A stretch of DNA of 64,000 bases from Acidobacteriota bacterium (lineage in GTDB: Bacteria; Acidobacteriota; Terriglobia; Acidiferrales; UBA7541): the NCBI GenBank assembly GCA_003223245.1, contig QHYI01000102.1, forward strand, positions 62,001 through 126,000, in the 5' to 3' direction. Position numbers and translations under genes: made by a program. The notes under the pieces were generated by a model. The model searched no databases, had not been told where the DNA came from, and saw nothing but the letters and a program-made list of their open reading frames with translations. Below, piece after piece: positions 25,734 through 33,745 of this stretch (position 1 is its first letter; each line of letters begins with the position of its first letter).

Positions 25734-27563
25734 ATGAAGATTCATGATTTCAATGAGCGGCTCAAGAACGCGATTCTCATCGCCGACGGGGCGATGGGCT
25801 CAATGCTACACGAAGCAGTGGGGCCGCAGCGGTGCTTCGACGAGTTGAACGCCACGGAGCCCGAAGCAGTCTTTCGTGTGCACCAGGAGTACATCGAAGC
25901 GGGTGCGCAGATCATCGAGACGAACACGTTCGGCGCGAATCGCTTCAAGCTCGGGCCGCTGGGGCTTGGCGATGAAGTGCAGCGGCTGAATAGCCGGGGC
26001 GTGAAAATTGCGCGCGAGGCCCGTGAGTCTGCTGCACGCGAAGTGCTGATCGCCGGTTCGATTGGGCCGCTGGGGCTCGGCGTGCAGGCGCGCCATCCGG
26101 ACGACAAAGAGATTCTAGACGTTTTTTACGAGCAAGCCCTGGCGCTGGAAGAGCGCGGCGTGGATTTCTACATCCTGGAAACTTTTTCCTACATTGAAGA
26201 GATTGTCCTGGCGGTGGACGCCATCCGCTCGTTTTCCGGTTTGCCCATCGTGGCGCAGCTAACGTATTCGGAAGAAGGCACGACGCACGGTGACATTCGT
26301 CCCACGGACGCGGCGAGGCAGCTGAAAAACAAAAATGTCCAGGTGATTGGCGCGAATTGCACGCTCGGTCCGCAGGCCTTGCTGCCGATCTTGCAGGAAC
26401 TTGCGGCTGTGGATGACATCCGCATCAGCGCCATGCCCAATGCAGGTTTTCCGAAGCGCGAAGGCGACCGCATCGTGTATCCGAAATCCTCGCCGGAATA
26501 CTTTGCGCTCTTTGCACGGGAGGCCGCCGCGCTGGGAGTGCGCCTTCTTGGGGGCTGCTGCGGGACGACGCCGGCGCACATTCATGCGATGGCGGAAGCG
26601 GTGAAGTCGCTGCGCCCGGCGAAAACGCATGCAGCATCACCGGTAGTGGAAACCGCAGCGAAGCCCGCGCCAATTTCGCAACGCGAGCCGGAAAGCCAGT
26701 TCTGGAAAAAGCTCAAGAAAAAAGAATTTGCCGTGTGCGTGGAAATCGATCCGCCGAAGGGGCTGTCGCTCGACCGCATCTTCGAACAGGTGGACAAAGT
26801 CATGGCTTCGCGCGAAGTGGACGCGATCGACATCAACAGTGGAGCGATGGCACGCGTGGGGATGGACGCGCTCGTGGTTGCGGGCGCGCTCGAGGCGCGC
26901 GGCGTGGAAACCGTGCCGCATCTCACTACGCGCGATCAGAACATCATTGGCTTGCAAGCGGCGCTGCTGGGCGCATGGACGGTCGGCGGCGTGCGCAACA
27001 TTCTTGCGATTACTGGCGACCCGCCTTCGGTCGGCGATTACCCGGAAGCGAGCGGCGTGTATGAAGTGGATTCGGTGGGGCTCGTGAAAGTATTGAACCG
27101 GCTGAATCAAGGGACAGATTGGGCGGGAAAAACGCTGGGCGGCGCGACGAATTTTGCCATTGGCGTGGCGCTTAATCCAATGGCCGATGACCTCGATAAC
27201 GAAATTGCGCGCTTCCGCGCAAAAGTAGAAGCTGGCGCGCACTTCGCGATGACCCAGCCCCTTTTCGACCCACAGCACTGGCACGCTTTTTTAAAAAAGC
27301 TTGGTGGCAAGCCGCCGATTCCGATTTTGATAGGCGTGTGGCCGCTCAACAGCTACAAGCAAGCCTTGCGCCTGAACAACGAAGTGCCCGGGATCATCAT
27401 TCCCGAGCCTTTGTTGAAATCCCTGGAGCGCGCCGGCGCGAACGCGCGCGATTGCGGATTCGCCGTTGCCCGCGACATGTTAGCTTGGGCGCGCACGGAA
27501 CTTGCAGGCGCGTACCTGATTCCGCCTTTCAAGCGCTACGAGGAAATCTTGGAAATCCTCTGA
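25734..27563 (+). CDS. yitJ: Bifunctional homocysteine S-methyltransferase / methylenetetrahydrofolate reductase
   Basis: A 609-residue two-domain enzyme with the architecture of B. subtilis YitJ. Residues 1-290 are a homocysteine methyltransferase barrel with zinc-binding C209 ('ANCTLGP') and C275/C276 ('GGCCGTTP'), and the start motif 'IADGAMGSMLHE'. Residues about 320-609 are a methylenetetrahydrofolate reductase barrel ('CVEIDPPKGLSLDRIFEQV', 'ILAITGDPPSVGDYPEASGVYEVDSVGLV'). One chain can thus make methyltetrahydrofolate and pass the methyl group towards homocysteine. The B12 and reactivation domains of MetH are absent, so the methyl donor route may depend on a separate protein. Confidence 0.9.
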   Translation: MKIHDFNERLKNAILIADGAMGSMLHEAVGPQRCFDELNATEPEAVFRVHQEYIEAGAQIIETNTFGANRFKLGPLGLGDEVQRLNSRGVKIAREARESAAREVLIAGSIGPLGLGVQARHPDDKEILDVFYEQALALEERGVDFYILETFSYIEEIVLAVDAIRSFSGLPIVAQLTYSEEGTTHGDIRPTDAARQLKNKNVQVIGANCTLGPQALLPILQELAAVDDIRISAMPNAGFPKREGDRIVYPKSSPEYFALFAREAAALGVRLLGGCCGTTPAHIHAMAEAVKSLRPAKTHAASPVVETAAKPAPISQREPESQFWKKLKKKEFAVCVEIDPPKGLSLDRIFEQVDKVMASREVDAIDINSGAMARVGMDALVVAGALEARGVETVPHLTTRDQNIIGLQAALLGAWTVGGVRNILAITGDPPSVGDYPEASGVYEVDSVGLVKVLNRLNQGTDWAGKTLGGATNFAIGVALNPMADDLDNEIARFRAKVEAGAHFAMTQPLFDPQHWHAFLKKLGGKPPIPILIGVWPLNSYKQALRLNNEVPGIIIPEPLLKSLERAGANARDCGFAVARDMLAWARTELAGAYLIPPFKRYEEILEIL

Positions 27564-27572
27564 TCCTGGATC

Positions 27573-27750
27573 GGAGCGGGAGTCGGCGCCGGTGCAGGAG
27601 CGCTTGCCGCTGGTACCAGCCACTGGGACCACCAGGGTCTACGCATTTTTCCTTGGACTTGGTGGGGCCGGGGCTGGCGCGCTGGTTGGCGGCATGGTTC
27701 CCATCTTCCCGTTTCTCATCCAACATGGCCACACGATTTATAAGCGATAG
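27573..27750 (+). pseudogene. Possible frameshifted remnant of a small glycine-zipper membrane protein
   Basis: One frame starts with Gly/Ala alternation (GAGVGAGAGALAAG) and a second, shifted by one base, continues 'LGLGGAGAGALVGGMVP' and ends 'HTIYKR' at TAG 27748-27750. The 'tIYkr' end with a glycine zipper is seen in small acidobacterial membrane proteins. GC-rich DNA can produce this by chance, so the call is tentative. Confidence 0.3.
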
Positions 27751-27816
27751 CGCGCCACAGCCGAAAGCATCGCGAGGCATTTCAAGCTGATTTTAATTTT
27801 TGAACTCGCAGCTCGG

Positions 27817-28314
27817 TCATGGATTTATCTGGGACACCGTGCTGGTGTGGTCGTGGATGATTTTCCAGCCTTCGGGGAACTTCTGCCAGACCAAAGTAAA
27901 TACGCCGCCAATGTCGCCGGCAGTCTCCCGCTTCAGATGCCACTTGCCGAGAACGAGCGCGGCGTTCGCCCCAAGGAAACGAAACTCCAGATCCGAAAAA
28001 TCCAGTTCGCCCATGGACTCGCGATCCGGATAATTTTTCTTGTAACGCGCCAGCACCCCGTCCCATCCGCGCGACACTCCGTTGCTTCCCGAAAAGGTCA
28101 ACTCCGGGGACTGCCAGTAGCCAATTAAGAAGGCTTCTACGTCGCCACGATTCCACGCGGCTTGCTGCGCTTTCAAGACCGTGCGGATCCCCGCGCGGTC
28201 GTTGTCGCGCGAGTCGGTGGGGCTGCCAGAGAGCCACCTCGGAACAAACGCAAAGCACACCGCAAACAACCCCACCGCGATCGAAGAAAACGTCGTCGTG
28301 CGAATCCGAGCCAT
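27817..28314 (-). CDS. Secreted SnoaL/DUF4440-like (NTF2-fold) protein
   Basis: A 165-residue exported protein with an N-terminal signal or anchor ('TTTFSSIAVGLFAVCFAFVPRWLSG'). The rest is one NTF2-like domain of the DUF4440 type: 'IRTVLKAQQAAWNRGDVEAFLIGYWQSPELTFSG', then 'GWDGVLARYKKNYPDRESMG' and 'ALVLGKWHLKRETAGDIGGVFTLVWQKFPEGWKIIHDHTS'. Members have a cone-shaped pocket used for varied small ligands or isomerase reactions; the activity here is unknown. ATG 28312-28314 has a perfect AAGGAGG seven bases upstream. Confidence 0.8.
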   Translation of the reverse strand: MARIRTTTFSSIAVGLFAVCFAFVPRWLSGSPTDSRDNDRAGIRTVLKAQQAAWNRGDVEAFLIGYWQSPELTFSGSNGVSRGWDGVLARYKKNYPDRESMGELDFSDLEFRFLGANAALVLGKWHLKRETAGDIGGVFTLVWQKFPEGWKIIHDHTSTVSQINP

Positions 28315-28536
28315 GGCGACCCTCCTTGAAAATGCCGGCAGCTCTCCAGCGGTCAAACTTGTAAGTTGCTGATAATGGGGAGGATAGACCAGGAAGAGGG
28401 CAAAGGCAAGCCCACTCCGCCTTGGAGTAGGGCTCGGTTCAAAGCCGGTAACCTCTGTTCGTTCTAGTTGATTAGTACTAGCGAGCTATTGGCATCCGCT
28501 TTTTCTGCCGGCACACTCCCTTACGAGGCTAGAACG

Positions 28537-28926
28537 ATGTTCTCCACCATGCTATTCGCGATCTCGATCGTGGCCCTTTCGCAGTTTGCTCTCTACTACT
28601 GGAGGGCCGTGCTGGCGGGCACAGCGGCGCTTCCGATATCGGAGCGCGTGCTGGCTGCCGCGCAGGTGCAAGAGGGACGCCTCTTGCCGCAACACTTCGA
28701 AACGCTTGCCGGACTGCACGATTTGACTCCGGATTTGAAGACCCCGCAAGGCGGGTTGGGTTTGGTACGCGTCTACTACCGCTTGGTTCAGGGGCTCGGA
28801 ACGCTTTCCATGCTGAGTGCCTGGAGCGAGCGTGAACGCCTGGTTTGCGCGCGCTACGCGGCGGTGCAGGTTGACCGCCGGCTGCAGGCTAATCTGGAGC
28901 TCTCCGCTTCTCTGCGCTCCTGCTAA
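28537..28926 (+). CDS. Hypothetical membrane-anchored protein
   Basis: A 129-residue protein from ATG 28537 (GAGG nine bases upstream); a TTG at 28468 would add 23 residues. One N-terminal membrane helix ('MLFAISIVALSQFALYYWRAVLAG') is followed by a mainly helical soluble part with 'VYYRLVQGLGTLSMLSAWSERERLVCARYAAVQVDRRLQANLE'. The C-terminal half is Arg/Leu-rich and may form a coiled coil. No family was recognised. It converges with the next gene on the minus strand. Confidence 0.5.
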   Translation: MFSTMLFAISIVALSQFALYYWRAVLAGTAALPISERVLAAAQVQEGRLLPQHFETLAGLHDLTPDLKTPQGGLGLVRVYYRLVQGLGTLSMLSAWSERERLVCARYAAVQVDRRLQANLELSASLRSC

Positions 28927-28941
28927 ATTTTTCCTTTCTAA

Positions 28942-29679
28942 TTATTCTAATTCTTCGAAGGAGTCACTTACCGTGGCTCTTTCGTATTTTTGCTCGCGAC
29001 CACGGCTGCTGGCGCGCGCGGCGGCCTCCTCCAGCATTTTCTTAATGCGGCGTTCGCGGGACTCCGGACTGCGATAGTGGAAGATGCTGAGCAAAGTATG
29101 GCGGCGCTGTGTCGGAGACATCCGCTGCCAGCCTTCCCATGCGCGGGGATCACGCGCGAACGCGGCTTTTAGGACGGGCGGCAGCTCTCTCTCCGCTTCC
29201 ATCGTGGTCAGCAAGTATTCGGCGATTTGCTCGGCCCGGCGCAGGCGCGCTGCTGAGCTCTTCGGCTGGACAACCTGATCGCAGAACCATCTGCGCATGG
29301 AATAACTCAAACTGTCGAACCAGCGCTGCAGGGAGCGCTCCTGGGAAAAGGCGCGCTTCAATTCCGCAGGAACAATGGCTTTGCGGACCTCCAGGTCAGG
29401 CTCGATGCGAAAATGCGCCGTGTCGCCCGCGCGCACCGCGCCCCCGGCCTGCATGCGCTTGTTGACCAGCAGAAAGTGATCTCCCCGGCCAGTAGGAAAC
29501 AGTGCCGTGCGAAAGGCGAAGCCATTGATTTCGCCTTTGACGCGGAGCCTGCCGCGCGCTCCCCACACTTTCAACACGTCGACGGGGACACGAATGATGA
29601 CCCAGCCGAGATTCGACGACGCCAGGCGCTCAAGCGTGGCTTTGAACGCTTTCTCAACCGCTTTCGGTTTCGCCTTCAT
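28942..29679 (-). CDS. DUF1905 / YdeI (OmpD-associated)-like two-domain protein
   Basis: A 245-residue cytoplasmic protein. The first 95 residues are a DUF1905 beta-barrel ('GWVIIRVPVDVLKVWGARGRLRVKGEINGFAFRTALFPTGRGDHFLLVNKRMQ'). The second half is a YdeI-type helical domain with 'RWFDSLSYSMRRWFCDQV', 'RLRRAEQIAEYLLTTMEAERELPPVLKAAFARDPRAWEGWQRMSPTQRRHTLLSIFHYRSPESRERRIKKMLE'. The typical YdeI motif 'P..F..f..qR....w I..AK.petR.RRi.k.v..l' is present. Function of the family is not established. A Lys/Glu/Arg-rich tail follows. The start at ATG 29677-29679 is chosen; a TTG two codons earlier is also open. Confidence 0.75.
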   Translation of the reverse strand: MKAKPKAVEKAFKATLERLASSNLGWVIIRVPVDVLKVWGARGRLRVKGEINGFAFRTALFPTGRGDHFLLVNKRMQAGGAVRAGDTAHFRIEPDLEVRKAIVPAELKRAFSQERSLQRWFDSLSYSMRRWFCDQVVQPKSSAARLRRAEQIAEYLLTTMEAERELPPVLKAAFARDPRAWEGWQRMSPTQRRHTLLSIFHYRSPESRERRIKKMLEEAAARASSRGREQKYERATVSDSFEELE

Positions 29680-29746
29680 CCGCAACTCGCGCAGCTCGCC
29701 ATTTTCCCCTGTTTCTCTGGGTTAACCTTTTTATTTCTGCTTCTTG

Positions 29747-29774
29747 AACTCTCGGCTGTGAGCTGTCAGCTTTC
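29747..29774. repeat. Degenerate heptanucleotide tandem repeat (RRCTSTS family)
   Basis: Four 7-bp units, AACTCTC-GGCTGTG-AGCTGTC-AGCTTTC, sit in the gap beside the intron remnant. A diverged second copy of the same array lies at 31242-31269. Confidence 0.5.
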
Positions 29775-29788
29775 TCTTCTATCTGGTC

Positions 29789-30018
29789 TCAGTTCCAAAC
29801 CGAAGTCCGCGTCGCTCCATCTCGGTCGAACTCGTCGAGCACGGCGTTACTGAGCAAGGGTGACAGAGGTCCGCCTTGGGGCGTCCCTTCGTCCACCGCG
29901 CTCACCAGCCCGTCTTCCATGACTCCAGCTTGCAGAAACGCCCCGATCAGCTTCAACATCCGCTTGTCGCTAACGCGCTCGGCGATCTTAGCCAGGAGCC
30001 GGTCGTGATTAACCCGAT
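29789..30018 (-). pseudogene. Group II intron reverse transcriptase, central catalytic fragment
   Basis: Encodes 'RVNHDRLLAKIAERVSDK', 'LKLIGAFLQAGVMEDGLV', 'EGTPQGGPLSPLLSNAVLDEFDR'. These are RT domains 3-4 of LtrA-type proteins, with the invariant 'TPQGGPLSPLLSN'. The catalytic YADD box that should follow is missing; the frame ends at 29789 in unrelated sequence. The right end coincides with the predicted 3' end of an intron. Confidence 0.75.
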
Positions 30019-30026
30019 GGTGGGTA

Positions 30027-30105
30027 GGGACGGGTCTTGCGACTGTGTCGCTTGTGCTCGTCCCCCCTCGCAGAACCCGCCGAGCGGATTTCCCGCAACG
30101 GGCTC
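30027..30105 (-). ncRNA. Group II intron domains V and VI
   Basis: On the minus strand, 30105-30073 folds as a domain V hairpin: GAGCCCG pairs with CGGGTTC, an inner GCGG pairs with CCGC around a GAAAT loop, and the catalytic AGC triad is in place. Domain VI follows (30064-30027): GGGACG pairs with CGTCCC, with an inner GCGAC-ACA-GTCGC hairpin. The intron 3' end should lie at about 30020. This RNA part is far better kept than the protein. Confidence 0.6.
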
Positions 30106-30131
30106 CCCAGGTTGCTCTCGCTGGATGGCCG

Positions 30132-30357
30132 TCAGACCGTAGCATGGCGTGTCGACACCGCATAAGGTAGTTCGAACCAGGATTGACTCTTGAGATAGGA
30201 CCAGAAGAGTCGGTGTCGCTGACTCCGTCGTCTCAACGTACGGGCCCATTGCCGTTGTACCTCGCACCGGACCCCGTCAAGCTTCGGCTTGCAGTGATGC
30301 AATCCGAAATACTGGTAGAAGCCGCGCAGCATCATCACGAGTTGCTTTTGCCAAACT
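30132..30357 (-). pseudogene. Group II intron maturase C-terminal fragment
   Basis: Encodes 'LRGFYQYFGLHHCKPKLD' followed by 'RRSQRHRLFWSYLKSQSWFELPYA' and a TGA at 30132-30134. This is the usual end of the RT/maturase (domain X and tail). It is joined to the N-terminal piece in a different frame at about 30356, so about 300 residues were deleted between them. Confidence 0.7.
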
Positions 30358-30525
30358 CCTTCGTTGTCTCACCATCGACACCGCTCGCACCCCGCCGATT
30401 CATCTGCTTCCAGGTTTCCGTGAGGAACTTCGGTGTGAGCAGATGCGCCAGCGATGTGAAGCGTAGCTTCGGATTCGACTTCGCCTTCTTCGCGATCTGG
30501 TCCAGTTGTGTGGTTCGCAACCGCT
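30356..30525 (-). pseudogene. Group II intron reverse transcriptase N-terminal fragment
   Basis: Encodes 'LDQIAKKAKSNPKLRFTSLA', then 'LTETWKQMNRRGASGVDGET', the RT domain 0-1 segment of LtrA-type proteins. It begins immediately after the stop codon of the STAS gene, with no intron 5' RNA domains, so the element is 5'-truncated. Confidence 0.7.
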
Positions 30526-30528
30526 GCG

Positions 30529-30876
30529 CTACTTCGAAAAGCTGGCAACCGCCTCGGCTTCGGTGTTGTACACGTCGAAGACGGTCATCAGTTTGGTGAT
30601 CTGGAGCACTTCCTGGAATTTACTGCCGAGATGGCAGAGGCGCAGGCCCGCGCCCTGCGACTTGGCGCTGTGATGAGCCGCCACTAGCGTGCCCAGCCCC
30701 GCGCTGTCGATAAACGTGATGTTGTCCATGTTCAGGACAATTTTCTTTTTACCCGAGTTGATGAGGCCCTTCACTTTTTCGCGCAACGCGTTGCTTTCCT
30801 CGCCAAGCACAATGCGCCCGTCCAGCGCCACCACCGAGACGCCGTCCACTTCACGATTGGTCATCTTTAATGCCAC
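30529..30876 (-). CDS. STAS-domain anti-sigma factor antagonist
   Basis: A 115-residue cytoplasmic protein covering one STAS domain. The phospho-acceptor serine is S58 in 'FIDSAGLGTL', preceded by 'KKKIVLNMDNIT'. Proteins of this type (SpoIIAA/RsbV-like) release a sigma factor by binding an anti-sigma kinase when unphosphorylated. The start is GTG at 30874-30876, eight bases from GGAGG; a longer TTG start would read through the ribosome-binding site. No kinase or sigma factor gene is adjacent. The stop codon lies three bases from the group II intron remnant, yet the C-terminus looks complete. Confidence 0.85.
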   Translation of the reverse strand: MALKMTNREVDGVSVVALDGRIVLGEESNALREKVKGLINSGKKKIVLNMDNITFIDSAGLGTLVAAHHSAKSQGAGLRLCHLGSKFQEVLQITKLMTVFDVYNTEAEAVASFSK

Positions 30877-31160
30877 GTTAGTTTCCTCCTCGTCGAAAAG
30901 AGGTTCCGGCGGCAACCCCCATGCCGGAGCCGTAAGCTTACCAAATCAGGGTTAACCGGGAGCGATGAATCGTAATCGAAGACCTGCCAGCGGTCAAATC
31001 TCCACGAGGTCCCTCGCACCGCCGCGCCAGCGGTTCAAATATCCAAGCCCACCTCTGGGACCATCTTCCTCGGCCGCTACCATTTCGGCGCCGCGCGACC
31101 GGACTCCTTCTGTGTCTGCACTCGCCTTCTTTCTCGCCGCTTGTCACTCGCTACTGTGTT

Positions 31161-31188
31161 TCTGCCCTCTGCCTTCCACTCTCTGCTT
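31161..31188. repeat. Degenerate heptanucleotide tandem repeat (TCTGCCT family)
   Basis: Four units in register: TCTGCCC-TCTGCCT-TCCACTC-TCTGCTT. It lies in the spacer between the STAS and zinc-ribbon genes. Confidence 0.55.
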
Positions 31189-31241
31189 CTTCTCCCCGCC
31201 CGGCGCCTGCCCCGACCCGGTCGGGGTGTCCCTTCCTCTTG

Positions 31242-31269
31242 AAGTGTCGGTTGTGAGCGGTCAGCTTTT
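31242..31269. repeat. Degenerate heptanucleotide tandem repeat, second copy of RRCTSTS family
   Basis: Units AAGTGTC-GGTTGTG-AGCGGTC-AGCTTTT. It matches the array at 29747-29774 unit for unit with a few substitutions, and both lie just outside a coding gene end. Confidence 0.5.
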
Positions 31270-31290
31270 TTTCTTTCCGTTCTCCGCTTC

Positions 31291-31515
31291 TCAGTAATAG
31301 TCCGCGCAGGACATGTAGTAGCCACAGACGGAGCAAATCAACTTGCAACGGCGCGATTCCAACCGCTGCGAGCACACCGGGCAATACCGCGACGGATCTT
31401 CGTTTACCCGCTGCTTGTCGAGAAGCCCCGCAACCTGACCGACTTGCGAAGCCGCTTCAACCGAACCACTGGCTTTTGCCTGCTGAGGCTCCTCCGGATT
31501 CGCGGTGGAATTCAT
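31291..31515 (-). CDS. Small zinc-ribbon protein
   Basis: A 74-residue protein with a flexible polar N-terminal half and a C-terminal zinc ribbon: 'YCPVC' (C45, C48) and 'ICSVCGYYMSCADYY' (C61, C64), with C57 and C70 as further cysteines. Small proteins with this 'CxVCgYyMSCaDYY' ending recur in Acidobacteriota; their role is unknown. ATG 31513-31515 is preferred over a more distal start, which would add a cysteine-containing stretch unlike the family. Confidence 0.7.
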   Translation of the reverse strand: MNSTANPEEPQQAKASGSVEAASQVGQVAGLLDKQRVNEDPSRYCPVCSQRLESRRCKLICSVCGYYMSCADYY

Positions 31516-31707
31516 GGCGGCACGGTTATAGCACAGCCCGGCCGGAAGGGGGTAGGACATAGCGCACCAGTGCACCCGCCATCTCGGCTGGAGCAGCAGT
31601 CAATCGACGGAGACCCAAAGGCGGCATGAAGCTGCGCGGGAAAACACCGTGGTCCGAACCCGAATCGACGATCGCGTAACAGGTAAGGCGGAGAACCTGG
31701 AAGTTCG

Positions 31708-33636
31708 TTACGGTTCCCAGGGTGGCTTGGGAGGCGGTCCTTGCGGCTTGCCCATCGACTTGAAGTTTGCTTGCACCCATTCCATAGCTCGCGGAAGGTC
31801 TTGCGGATGCTGGTAAACGTGCTCGAACAGGCTGCGGCCATCGAAGGGCATGCCGGCGATCTGCCGGAAGGCCGAAGGGAGCGGCGGGCCTCCTGGACGG
31901 CCCGCTGCGGGAATGCGGTCGTGCAAATGGACCGCATACATGCTTCCGCCAGCCAAAGCTTCGTTGGGATATTGCATGATCCAAGCGCAGTTGTGCCCGT
32001 CCAGAATCATGTTCGCGGAGAGCACGACCCATTGCCCCGCATCATCCGGCGAAGGCGACTGGCAATTCCAAGGCCGCGCCTGGGGCACGTAGGCGGTCGG
32101 ATCGGAAAACGCATAGTGATCCAACAGAACACCCGACAAACGGTGTTGCTCCGCGAAGCGCTTCACTTCCGGGAGAGACTGGTTCCAATCCACGTTGGAA
32201 TCGTTGAGCAGAGTGTAGGCGGGACTTCCCAGGCTGAGAGAGTTGATGAAAGGAAAGTAGTAAGGATAAGCGAGCACCGCGGTAAACAGGCAACTGACTG
32301 CGAACACTGTGGTCGCGGCAGTTCCCAATTGCACCCAAGTGGGCCTCGATGGGCGCAGTTCGCTCAGCATCCGCGGCACCGGGGCGAGCAGCAAAATCAG
32401 CAGCACCAGGGGCACGCTGAAATGCCGGATGCTGATGTCGAGCGGGCTGAGCATGCACATGCCGGTAAACACCAGCAAACCGACCCAGAGAACCCGCCAA
32501 TGCACTGCTAGTTTTGACGGGATTACAGGTATGTCAGGTGCGCTTCGCGATTTTCGGACAAGTGCAGTCAGCAGAGACAAAGGGAGAAGAAGCAAAAAGC
32601 CGAGAGGCGTCTTCAACGCAAAGACAACGGGAAAATAAAACCAAACGCCATGCGGATAGGACCGCCCCAAAATGAAGGTTGGCCGCTTTGCGGTGAGCAC
32701 TACCCAAAACACTCCGCGCAGGTACAGCACCGGTGGCAAAAGCGTGCGCCGAAAAAACAGCGCTACGGGCCCGGTTCCAAGCCGATCGAGCGCGATGCTC
32801 GGCTGATGCCAGGAAAAGACAAGGTAGAAAACATAGACGAGTACAGCCGCCAACAAAATGCCTAGTCGCGTTGCCCGGGAACGGCTGCGGCGCCACAGAC
32901 GCGCTTCGCCTTTGTCCGCCGGCTGACCGGGCATAGAACGCCAACGCAGACTCAAGGCAAACGCAAGGAAGGCTAAGAACAAAATGCCTGCGGTAAATTT
33001 TGAGAGCAGCGCTCCTGCGAGACAGAACCCGAACAGCAGGGCATTCTTTCGGCTTGGCTCTCGCCACATCCCGGCAAAAGTCCACAGCGCCAGCAGGGAA
33101 AACAAAGCTGCGGCCATGTCCGTGTGCACCAGGGGCCCAAAGGCAAGGAAAGCGGGCGTGCTTGCAAATAAGCTGACGCAGAGAAGTCCGCCCCAGGGCC
33201 CTCCCAACCGTTTCGCCAACACGTACAAAGCGCAACCCAGGAGGAGCGTGAGTGCCAGCATCGGCAGCCGCGCCCACTTGAGCAATGTCCATGGGTTATT
33301 CCAACTCTCAAGCAGCCGTTCGCCAAACACCCACTGCCCCATGTACTCGGGGAAAAACTTCTCGCTGAAGTTCCAAGAGATGTCGTCATAGTCGGCGCGA
33401 ACGCCTCGTATCACCAGGGGAATCGCCGCCAGGACCTTTACCAGAGGCGGGTGCTCAGGATTCATGCGCAGATCTCGCCTTTGCAGATAACTCACGCCCG
33501 CGCCGATGTGAGACACCTCCTCCACCGTGACCGATTCGCGCAGAGCCGCGCCGCCCGCTAGTACTGTCATGCCTGCCAGCAGTGCAACTGCGAGCAGCGC
33601 ACTCAAGATGCCGCGCGCTTTGTCATGCGGATCCAT
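31708..33636 (-). CDS. PMT-family (GT39/PMT_2) membrane glycosyltransferase
   Basis: A 642-residue integral membrane protein. About 10-12 hydrophobic helices and the first-loop signature 'VEEVSHIGAGVSYLQRRDLRMNPEHPPLVK' place it with dolichol/undecaprenyl-phosphate-sugar-dependent glycosyltransferases; the acidic pair 'EE' is in the catalytic loop. The C-terminal 150 residues form a soluble periplasmic domain rich in Pro at the end. It probably transfers a sugar from a lipid carrier to a protein or envelope glycan. No glycan cluster surrounds it. Confidence 0.82.
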   Translation of the reverse strand: MDPHDKARGILSALLAVALLAGMTVLAGGAALRESVTVEEVSHIGAGVSYLQRRDLRMNPEHPPLVKVLAAIPLVIRGVRADYDDISWNFSEKFFPEYMGQWVFGERLLESWNNPWTLLKWARLPMLALTLLLGCALYVLAKRLGGPWGGLLCVSLFASTPAFLAFGPLVHTDMAAALFSLLALWTFAGMWREPSRKNALLFGFCLAGALLSKFTAGILFLAFLAFALSLRWRSMPGQPADKGEARLWRRSRSRATRLGILLAAVLVYVFYLVFSWHQPSIALDRLGTGPVALFFRRTLLPPVLYLRGVFWVVLTAKRPTFILGRSYPHGVWFYFPVVFALKTPLGFLLLLPLSLLTALVRKSRSAPDIPVIPSKLAVHWRVLWVGLLVFTGMCMLSPLDISIRHFSVPLVLLILLLAPVPRMLSELRPSRPTWVQLGTAATTVFAVSCLFTAVLAYPYYFPFINSLSLGSPAYTLLNDSNVDWNQSLPEVKRFAEQHRLSGVLLDHYAFSDPTAYVPQARPWNCQSPSPDDAGQWVVLSANMILDGHNCAWIMQYPNEALAGGSMYAVHLHDRIPAAGRPGGPPLPSAFRQIAGMPFDGRSLFEHVYQHPQDLPRAMEWVQANFKSMGKPQGPPPKPPWEP

Positions 33637-33745
33637 TCTTATTCACACCCCGAGCGGCGCCCTCGCGCACGCGGTGCGGCAATCATAAACCTTTATTGCG
33701 GATTGGGGTTTAGTTCTTGTGCCGATGCGCTTCGGAGAGCGGCAA

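Larger units (their letters stand above)
29789..30525 (-). mobile_element. Degenerate, rearranged group II intron remnant
   Basis: About 740 bp derived from group II intron(s). Read in transcription order (right to left), it holds the N-terminus of a reverse transcriptase, the C-terminal maturase end, an intron domain V-VI structure, and then the central catalytic RT segment. That order is not collinear with an intact element, in which the centre precedes the C-terminus. The left unit starts directly at the 3' end of the domain VI structure. This is best explained by one internally deleted intron inserted in the RT gene of a second, truncated one, or by rearrangement between copies. Every protein part is broken, so it cannot move by itself. 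Confidence 0.75.
30877..31290. other. Gene-free, pyrimidine-rich spacer
   Basis: No coding region was recognised. The plus strand is strongly C/T-rich from about 31080 and holds two degenerate heptanucleotide arrays (listed separately). No promoter or RNA structure was evident. Confidence 0.6.
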
